Below, piece by piece: positions 32,123-43,000 of a stretch of 64,000 bases of DNA. A program made the translations under genes and the position numbers. Numbering within the stretch: the stretch's first letter is position 1; each line of letters starts with the position of its first letter. The DNA is from Anaeramoeba flamelloides (lineage: Eukaryota > Metamonada > Anaeramoebidae): contig JANTQA010000029.1 in the NCBI GenBank assembly GCA_027625915.1, positions 2,790,001 to 2,854,000 on the forward strand, written 5' to 3'. A model generated the notes under the pieces. The model saw nothing but the letters and a program-made list of their open reading frames with translations, was not told the DNA's origin and did not search any database.

Positions 32123-35100
32123 ATTTCGAAATGATGAGAACAAACCCAAACTTTTGACTCAATTTTGGAATACCTCTTTGCAAAGATTAGTTTTTTAGAA
32201 AAATTAATCTTAGAATTTTTTTTTTTTTTTCAATGAAAAATACAAAACAAATTTAAATTTCAATAAAAATACTAATCTTCTGATCGATAAAATAATTGTT
32301 TAATTTTTTTTTTTTTTTCATCTTCAGTGTTGTAACTCTCTTTTAATCAGCTTAAATTCAAAATATATATTTATTCAAGATCTTTACTACATATGAGAAA
32401 CTACTATATTTTTAATAATGAAACAAATTCGGTATTTAAAGAATAATCAGGAAATGTAAAGAATATCTGGGTTTATTTTTTCTTATCTGTTTCCTATCAA
32501 AACGAATTTTTTGAAAAATGTTTTAGATCGAACACTTTATTTACTTTATTGCCAATAATACCAAAGATTTTTTTTAAGCAATCAGAAAAAGCATGTAAAA
32601 ATGTGTTATTTTTCTGATGATTTTCGTTTTAACTTTTGAGATTTTTTGAAAACTTCTGAAATATAACTCTTTAACCTTTTAGAAAAAAATAAATAAGAGT
32701 TATTAGTTCCTTAATTGAGATTCTTAAAATAAATTTTATTGTTTTTGTATTGCATTTCAACCCTTACTGAGCATCAAATATGAATAGTCCTGAAATCATT
32801 TGGAAAAAAAAATTCAACAATATTTTTAATTGGTAACCTTAAGAAAATCACAGAAGCCAGAAAAAAATGGGGAAATTTCAACTAAGATCAAAAAAGAAAA
32901 GATATAATAAACCATTAGCCACAAAATGGATGGTTAAAAATAATTAAAGATTTTCTAATTATAACTTTTATTAAGGTTTTTTCTATGATTGATCTCCTAT
33001 TGGAAATTTGTTGGAAAAATTTGACGATTTTTGAGATCTCCTAAACAACTACATGATTTCGATAATAAAGCAATTTTAAATTGTATTTGTTGATTCGATT
33101 GGAAATGCTACAATGAATTATTTTTTGAAGTTTATTTTTTTTTTTCTTTTAATAAATTTTATCTTTCATTTTGGCTAATCTTTCCTATTTATAAACAGCC
33201 AATAGAACTTTTTTTTCTGTTTAACTTTTTTTTTTACAAATTGCAAAAAATATTGTTCAACCTAATATTCTTAGAATTCAACAATCAACAAAAAATATGT
33301 ACCCATGGCATAAAAGCTAGTCCTCATAACAAATTTATGATTTTTTTCTTCTTGGTAATATACAACCATTCATTTAGAACCCAATAGTATAACAAAAATC
33401 AAACTAATTTGCAGTGTAAACTCTGATTATTTCAGTGAATTTAAAAATTCTGAATTAAATTTTGTATAATACAAATTCTTTAATTTTTCCATTTTTTGAA
33501 AATTTGGTAGTTTATTTTTTAAATAAGCCAACACATTTAAAAAATATTAAGTGTCATAGTTGATTTGAAACTGAATAATGAAAATTCATCATTAATTAAA
33601 AAAACCAATATTTTATAAAAAGGGGAAAATATAGATATATTAGTATGGTATATTTTCATATCAATTAAAAAATTGAAATTAAAAAAATGATAAAATTAGA
33701 ATAAAAAAAATCAATTATTTGTTGATCTTATGTATACAATTTAATACAATTACTTATTCTTTATTTGATTTCATTTGAAATTCTGAATTGAAAAACATTT
33801 TGTTTGTAAAATTTTTGATAAACAAATTACTGTTTATTTCAAAAAATAATGAAAAAATGACTTTTGTATTTCCAATTTTCATCTTAATTCATCCAATTTT
33901 GATTTGTTGTGTTAAAATATGATATTTTTTAAAAGACATCTTCAAAAAAAAATGATTTATTGTATGGATTTGTTTGGTTTGTGAATTGTTTTCTTTCTAA
34001 AACTTTGAAAAGCTAGAATAATTTTTCAATCTAATTGAAATTTTTTATAAATTTTTTATTTTTTTTTTGAGTTGAGTTTATGTAGTTATTTTTTTGTTTT
34101 GAAAAATTCAGTCTTTTTATATTTAATATTTGAAAAAAACATCTTTGATTTGATTTATTTTGATATAAATATTTGTAAAAGAATTTTGAAAAAAAAATTG
34201 CAAAAAAATTTTTCGTGAAATAATAATAAATAGTTATGTCGAAAGAAATTCAAGATAAATAAATTTTTGCTTAAATCAAAACTAAGAAGATAAAAAAAAT
34301 CAATCCACGGGAATAGGCTTTTATCGTTATTATTTTTCATTCTATATTTAAAAATGGTATTTTTAAGATGATATTTCTTATTTGGTATTCAAAAAAAAAA
34401 GACTCGTTTTAAACACGATTTCTATGGTCTGTTTTTTTTGGGTTTATTAATTATATTTTTTCATATAAACACATTTCTCAATTCAAAAATAATTTTATAT
34501 AACACAACATTAAAAAAAATTGTTCAAAAAATCAAAAAATTAGAGTTTCAACTCTGGTTTACTTTGGTTTATATATTTTTTTCATGAAAAGGGCAGTGAA
34601 TGGTATTTGGATTTCAAAGTTTGAATACTGTATGAAACTCAAAAAAAAAACGTTTTTTCATTAATTTTATCAATATTAAAAAAATTAAACATAGTAAATT
34701 GCACCTACTTCCTTAACAAGGTTAGAATTTTTTTTTTTTTTTTGGGTATAGATATTGTTGATTTGTTCTGTAAAATAAAAAAATATTTTGTACTAAAAAA
34801 TAGAACAGTATGATATTTAAACTGATAATAGGAAATATTTAAGCTATTTCCAAAAAGTGTGGTACAAATTTATATTAGAAAATATTTATGAAACTGAATT
34901 TTCAAAAAAGTGTTTAAATATACAAAATAATTAGCTACCATTTATTGATTATTGGTAATTTTTCAATTTATTTGTTAGTATTGCATTGTATAACTAAAAT
35001 ATATTAAATTTTTAGATCCTATATTTTATCTGATATTTTTTAAGGGGTGAAAATTGGTGTTTATTATTTTCTTTTTGATTGAAAATAAAAAATTTTTTTT

Positions 35101-36822
35101 TCATAACTTGTTTAATCTCAACATTTTTTCAAATACAATTAAAAACATATATCTGTATTTGATTATCTGAAAAAATAATTCGTACCCTTTTCAGATTTCT
35201 AGTTTTTTATTAAAATTGATGCTACATCATTTTCTCCAATAAAAATATGCATTTTTTTTTTTCATTTTTTGGAAATATTTCAACCAATATATTGAAATTA
35301 ATACCGAGTCGTTGATTCAACCAGTATTAATATTAAACTTAATTTGGTATTTTCAATTAATGAATATCTTTATTAATAAAAGGGATTTTATAAGAAATGT
35401 AAAAAAAAAAGCTCCACTTTCTTGGAAATACCATATATAATTTATTTTTTTAAAGAATATTTAAAAAAACAAAACAACTCAATAATTATTTATTTTAACT
35501 GTATTTATTGATAAATTCAAATAAAAAATCTCATAACAAGTGTAAAGAGTGATATTTTGTTGTTATTATGCAAAGACTTCGTAAACTAAATGGTTAATTG
35601 GCAAAAAATGTATAATAATGTTGGCTATTTTATATAACTCAATATAATTCTACAAAAAAAAAATACTAAATATAAACTTTTTGTCTTGGAGATAAAGTAA
35701 AATTTAAGTTAGATATGAATTGAATATTTTGTTATTATTCCAATTTTGTTTAACTTTCACCTTATTAAATATAAACCCAAATTATTTAGAGTAAGTTTCG
35801 TCTCAGTGTAAATAACTTGTACTAGATTTGAGGGGTAGAATAATTCTAAAATAAGGTAAAATTTTTGGAATTTTTTTACACAAATTATTTTTTTTAGAAT
35901 CTAAAAAAAAATTCCTTAGATCAAGTATTTCGTAGTGCCTTGAATTTCACCCTTCGTTTGTTGCTTAAAAATGGTATTGATTTAATTACAAATTAACATT
36001 TTTAAATTTTTAGATTAATTTGAAAATTAACTCTTTCATAACATCTTGGAGAAATATTATCAAAGCAAAATATCAATTTAATGTTTTTTTTTTAATATTT
36101 ACTTTCATTCAAATAATCCTCTGTTAACTGTTTAAATCAAATTTCAAAATTATTAACTGTGTTTCTTTTTTCTTGACAGATTCACACATGAAATGATCAA
36201 AGAAAACGGAAGATAAACAATAAGTAAAAATACACTTAATTTCTTATATATCTCCTTTTAAAATTGAAAATTATAAATGAAAGATTTAATTTCTTGAATT
36301 TTTTTTATTAAATTATAAAAAAATAAAAAAAATATTTCAATAATTTTAAAAAGTCTAAAAAAATGAAACAAATTCAACAATTTGAACAAATTACATTCAT
36401 AATTTAAAATTTAATCAAAAAACCAAGGTCTAAAAAACAAAATTAATTCGGAATTAGGTTTACTATTGAATACTAAATTAGATATGTATTTTCAAAAAAG
36501 AATAAAAAAAGTACAGATTTAATTTGAAAAATTGGTTTAGAGCTTCAAACAACCTTAAATTTTTAACTTTTTATAAATTTAAATTTCAAAATTAACAAAA
36601 TTAATTTGACTCTACTCTATTGTTGTGTATGTAAATTTTGTTAAAAAAAATAATTGAGTTTAAACTCGACTCTTGAAATTCAAAGTACAAAAAAACAAAT
36701 AAGTTCAGAAATACTATTGGCAAAAGATAAATTGACTGTAAAAGTAAATAAAGATCGATAATTATGTTCATTTTTTAAACAATTACTTGGTTCTTTTAAA
36801 AAGTCAACAATTTTTATTCAAA
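32123..36822. other. Intergenic between RPL9 and G-alpha (4.7 kb)
   Basis: A/T-rich, with a diverged repeat at 32975-33190. Small open frames (for example 34155-34340 minus) carry no recognisable domain. I see no RNA gene. The G-alpha promoter should be near the right end but shows no distinctive element. Confidence 0.5.
32975..33190. repeat. Dispersed repeat, second copy (partner at 18000-18225)
   Basis: Diverged copy of the 18000-18225 block, same orientation. It includes atttttgagatctcc and gattcgattggaaatgc. Confidence 0.55.
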
Positions 36823-37013
36823 ATGGGTAACCTATCACGTAAAAAAAAAAAAAACAAAAAAGAAAAACAAAAAGAAAAAACTAAGAACAATTTAATAGAT
36901 TTGCAAATGGATCAAGAAAATGAAAAAATCCAAAAAACAATCAAGATTATAACTTTAGGTAGTGATTTCTTTTTAACAAATAAATTTTTTCAATTTCCGG
37001 AAGAAAAAGGAAT

Positions 37014-37048
<35 letters not shown>

Positions 37049-40000
37049 GAATTACCAAACAAATAAATTCATTCTTCTTTCCTCTTGAAACATAACAACA
37101 CACAACAAAAAGGAACTGGTGAGTCTGGGAAATCGACCTTTCTCAAACAACTTTCGATCCTCTATTCAACAGGATTTGAAGAATCTTCAAGAGAGCTTTA
37201 TGCTTCAACAATCCAAAAAAATTTAATTCATTATATTAAAATTTTGTTAAGGGCAGCTCATAGTCTTGGTATTAAAATGCAAGAAGAAAATATTGTAAAA
37301 TTTTTTTTAATTAGATAATACTAAGCAATACTCTGCTTTACAGTTTTTTTTTTTTTTTTTTTTTTTCCAAAAAGCTTTGTGAAAACTCTTTTCATTTTCT
37401 TTCTATTCAAATATCCTTCCAAAAATAACAAAAACACAAAAAATCACGCGAATAACAAAAAAAATAAAAATTGAACCACAATAGAGGCTAAGTCGATCGT
37501 TTTTTGCCTTTGACGATTTAACGACACAATCACTCCAAGCTATCATTCAATTATGGAGTGACCCTGGTTTAAAAGAAGCTTATGAAAGAAGATCTGAATT
37601 TCAGCTTCCTGATATGTCCAAATAGTAAATTTCTTCTAAACCATCTTTTTTTTCTTTTTCTGACTTTGTCTTTTGTTTCTTTTGATAAATTTTCATTTTT
37701 TGTTGTAATATTTGCTGAACATTTTTAAAGTAGAGAAAACAAACAAATCAGAAACTTTGTTTTTTGATCGATTCGACACACCATTTTTACACCTTAAGGA
37801 ACTAGTCTCTATTATTTTTTTTTTGACCAATTTCTAAATAAGGATTCCTTATCTAGAAATAAGTTTAATATTGAAAATACACAGATTTTTCAATACCAAG
37901 TAATTGGCAAAAAATTTTCTCAATCTCTATTAAATTTAGGTAAAAAACTTTCATAGAGATTTGTCCCTTAACAAATTACTTCTTGTAAGAATTGAAAGTA
38001 AAAAATATTAGTACTCTTTGATTAAAATTACCCTAAAAAAATATATGGTAAATACTATTTGTTTCAAAATAAATTGAACAGAATTTTCATTCGTCTTTCC
38101 AAAATAAGATTTTTAATTACATGGAACTTTTCAACTTTTTTAATATCTAAAACGAGCCTAAATAATTAATTTCCTTTTTAGAATTGCAGACTTTGGTGAT
38201 TTATTTTAATTCTTGGAATGTGATTTTTTTGGAAAGTCGAATGAAAATTTTGATCTTTTTATTTTGAAATTAACAGTATTATTGAACAATAAATTATTCG
38301 ATTTTTTCCTAATTATCACAATTTACAAATTATAATTTTTGGGATTTTTTTTCATTGAATTCCTTTTCCAAAATCTAAAAATAGAAACCCCAAATAATAG
38401 TATTCCAATCTTTAATAATTCATATTTTGAAAATCCAAAAAGCAACTATTTTTTTGATTTTTTAATTTCAAAGATTTACTCAATGATTATTAACATAAAA
38501 AACCCAAAGACTGATTAGTTTTGTTCCCTTTTTATAAAGCTTGTTGTAACATCAATTTATTTTCAATATTTGGAAATATAATTTGTCAGAATAATCTAAA
38601 TAATTAATTATTTAGTTTTTTATCAAAAATCAGATTTTTTTTCAAAACCTAATCTACATTTTGAGATAAACTTAAGAAAAATATTTTTCAACTTTTAAGT
38701 CTCTATATTGATGGTTCGTCCTTTAAATTTGTCACGAAATGTTGATTGTTTTTCTAAAAATCTGGAATTTTTTACGAATATAAGGATCATTTTTAATTGA
38801 TGAGATCAACTTTTTGTACTATTTTACTAATTGAATTTTTAGTGACTATTGAACTATGGTATACAAAATTTGATTTACCTTCAATAGTAACATACTTTAA
38901 TTTGTATTATTGAATTTGATTTTTTAAAAAAAAAATTTTATAACACTTTTTTGAAATAAAATTATAGTCAGTAAAATAGAAAAAGAAATTAAGGGATCAG
39001 TTTCTACCACGTAGAAGCCCAAAATTAAAAAAAAAATGATGATAATAATTTCGTTTCATTGTATACATCCATTTTAAAAAAGCGAGTACTTTTTTTTTTT
39101 TTTTTTGATTTTGCCAGAATTAAAACTTTTTTAAAGTTTTCTGTTTTAATAAAGTGAGGGACTTTTTTTAAAAAGGTACTTTTTTTCCCACTCCAACCTC
39201 TACCTGAAATTTAAAGATTCGAGGCCTCACTTTATTAAAATTGAAAAGTTGAAAAAAGTTTTAAAATAAGTTCTCACTTTTTGAAAACAGGTGTAATCCA
39301 ATAAAATATTTTTATTAGAATTTTGTTAAATAAAAAATCACAAAAAACAATCAATAAAGTCATTTTAAAAAAGTATGGCTAAAAAAAAAACTTTTTTTAT
39401 TTTTTTATTTTTTTTATAATTGAAGAGAGGTGATTCAACAAAATTACCTCCTGTTTGCCGTTAGGTTTTCTTTAATTTGAGAAATAGAGTAAAATCTTTG
39501 ATTTTCGAAACAAAAACAAAAAGTAAAAAAATCGCCTTTAGCTTTTCCAAAATTTAAAAGAATTGAGTAAAATCAAAGATTTTTCTCTCTTCTTTTAAAT
39601 TTTGGAAAAGCTAGGCACTTGACGACACTTGACGGCACCCCCAGAAACTCTAAAATTGTATTTAGAGTTTTTTATATAACTATAATGTAGGCAAGATTAC
39701 GGCTCAGAGGATTGCTTTTCTTTAAAAAATGAAAAGAAAAAATTATTTCTAAACAAAGACAAGAAAAAGAGAAAGAAAAGCAAGAAATTAAAGAGAGTCT
39801 TCGGCTTTATTGGTAAGGTTTAAGTGCTCAAGAGCTCTTAATCTGTTAAAGAGAGAGTTTTGAAGGGACTAAATTTGTGACTCCTAATTCAAAGAGTAGT
39901 CAAAAGAACCTTTTAATTACAGTCATTAGAAGTGTTTTAAACTCAATTTCGTTTTCTGGAAAGAATTAAAAAAATAATAGAAAAAAGTAAAAACTTCAGT

Positions 40001-43000
40001 GAAAAGTTTTTTTTATACCCAAAGTGTTGAATGGGTTGGTGGTTGATTCCTTTTATGTCGATTTTTTTGGATCGCCACCATAGTTTGTTTTAATAAAGAG
40101 TTCTAAATATTTGAACAACTATAGATCAAATGAAATAGGCTGCTTTATTAAATTTTGATTTAGAACTTTATAGATGGGTTGAATCTATAAAGTGCTGGTT
40201 TTTAAGAATAAGAATTGGTTTTCGAAATTTTCTTTTTAGTTGCTTTGCGAAATTTTCTTTTTTTTTTTTTTTTTTTGCAAGTTTCCCAAATCTTGATTTC
40301 GCAAAATCCCAGTTCAAGATATCGACTCGACAGTAAAAACTCAGTCCAAGCAATGACTCGATAGATTGTACGGAAAGTTCAATTCGGTTCACTTTGGTTG
40401 GTTTCAGATCATATTCGTTGGATTCACTTCACTTCAGTTGCATAAGTCCAGCTCAATTTGTTTAAGATCTGATCATGAACAAGTTTGGTTAGGTTAGTCA
40501 TGAACAAGTCTACCAATTCTTATAATGATTTTTTATTCCTTTTGCCTCCCCAAACACCTAAAAAAACAAAAAGAGGAGGAACCTAAGGAACCTAAGGAAC
40601 CTAAGGAACCCAAACAACTTAAAAAGGGAAATTTGGAAAAGGTAAAAAGTATAAAAAATAATAATTGGTATTCTTTTAAAACTTATAAAATTTAATTATG
40701 AATTAATTTAATTTGAATTATTCGAAAAAATATCTATTTAAAAAAAAAAAAAAAAAAAAAAGAAAAAAGCCTGTTATCGCTCTGTGATATACCCTTATCA
40801 CCAGGAATTTACATGATTAACTAATCAAAAACAATTCAAAACAATGTCTAACACAACGTTTTTAATTTTAGATAATATAAATGTTAAAAAATCTCAAATT
40901 TATCACTAAACGATCTGAATAAAGCACCATTTACTTACTAATTAGATAAAAGTGTGATAAAAAAATCAATTTATCCGATGTAATAAATCTTGCTCTTAAA
41001 ATTATATTTATTTTTTTACCTTAATCTTTTTGAGAAAAATATGATAATCAATCATATATGATCAGAACTTCTCTCACAAGTTATTTTTATTAGGGCATAT
41101 GAAAGCACCTTTTAATATTTTGAACAATAGGAAAAAATGTGTTACATTTCTTAAATTAAATTTTAGTTGCGAGTTTTGCTCTTTGTGCTTGTGTTATTTC
41201 CACAATGTAAAAAAAATATGAATTTACTATCGAGATAAATAATCAAGATACTGTAAAAAATATGAGATCGTTTTTTTTTTTTTTTTTTAATTTAATTGTG
41301 GACATTACTAAAAATGAATCAAATATCTTGAATCATTAATCTTCAATCTTCAACAGCGGTATTATTTATTTTGAAAATGTTTTGTAATTTTGCCAATTTT
41401 AATAATATTCACAATCAAATCAAAAAAAAAAAAACACTAACGATCCCACATTTTTTACAATATTTTTATTTTTTCTCTCAACTGACAATCTTTTGTAAAA
41501 ATAAAATAAATTCAAACTTTTGATATTTTTCACCAAAATTTCAAACAATTTATTTTAAATGTGTATTTCCTTGTTAAAACGGAAAATCTCTTTTTAATAT
41601 TGTTATGGTTTTAAAAATAGTATCTGAAGTACATATTTTCTACTTTATTAAAAAATTTTATTTACAAGTTCCTTGGAATAATAATATAAAAAATTAATGT
41701 TCGATAAAAATTCAAATTCAAATTCAAATTCAAATTCAAATAGATATATATCCATTCTCGAAATATAAATAATTAAAAAATCCAACAACTAATAAATTTT
41801 AATTTTTAAATAAAATTATTTCATTGAACAAAGAATAAATCAGAAATAATGCAAAAATTTTCATCTTTTTATTATTGCTATTTTTTCAAAAAAATTAATA
41901 TTTTGAATTTATTAATTTTTTTATTTTTCTTAAAATTTTATTTTCGTAATATATGTTTTCAATAGTTTCCTTGATGATGCAGAAAGAATTGGAAAATCTG
42001 ATTATCTCCCAACAGATCAAGATATTTTAAATTGTAGAATCCCTACAACGGGTGTCAATGAATTAAACATAGTTGTTGATGATCTTCCTTGGGTGTAAGT
42101 TAATCTTCTTATTCTTGACCTAAATAAACATCTTTATTTAATGTGTTATTTATTTATTGTTAATCCGAATTAATTTCTTATTTTTTTTTATTAGTGTTGT
42201 TGATGTAGGTGGACAAAGATCTGAAAGAAGAAAATGGATTCATCATTTTGATGGTGTTACGCTCGTTGTTTATGTAATTACTTATCTTCTATTATTTTTG
42301 TTTATTTATTCCTTTTCAATACTTTTCAAAAAAACAAAAAAGAGTTTATCAAAAAAAAAAAAATAATAATAATAATAATATAAATAATTTAAACAACAAA
42401 TTAAATTAGACAATCACAGAACAACTTTAGATTCTTCTTTTTTTTCAATTCTTTTGTAAATATATCCAACAAGGTTTAATAAGATTTTTTTAAAATTAAA
42501 CTCTATTTTATCGATTGTAACACACTTATTTTGTAATTTATAAATTTATCGTTTTCTTAACATTTACAATGATTCAGAAGTCAGATTAAAAAATACATAA
42601 TTTCACTCTATTCTTAAATTTAATAACTTGATTAACAAAGAAAGGATCAATAATTGAGATAAATTATCAAAAATATATAGAAAATAATAAAAGGTTTTGA
42701 AATGAATCCAAATAATGATAAAAATACAATTAAAAAAAACTTTCATGCCAAAGGAAATTTTATTTCTTGGTATTTGGTTCAATAAACAAGAGCTCACCAT
42801 AAATTTAATTTTGAAAAAGTCGATAATAATGTTTGAAAAAGTTCTTTTCATATTTTTAATGTCTTAGTTGAAAGAAATTTTTCTAATGGATTAAAAATTC
42901 ATTTTTTTAAAGCTGTATTATCATAGCCATCTATTATATGGATTAGAAATATTTGACTTTTGAGAAACTGATTTTAAAAAATATTGATATCTGCACCTGG

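Larger units (their letters stand above)
37625..41965 (+). other. Giant intron (4.3 kb) of the G-alpha gene
   Basis: Donor gtaaat (phase 2, TA) and acceptor aatag restore Tyr153 and the helical domain [11 protein letters not shown]. Contents are a TTAA-flanked MITE (37794-37971), a TIR hairpin (38082-38249), a MITE (39070-39291), the compound hairpin repeat (39460-39650), a dispersed repeat (39863-39960), a GC-richer patch (40280-40530) and small tandem repeats at 40578 and 41709. Confidence 0.92.

Noticed and set aside
40168-40392. 74-codon minus-strand frame in the G-alpha intron
   Set aside because: Its Lys run comes from a T tract and no domain is visible; only the composition of the area is notable.
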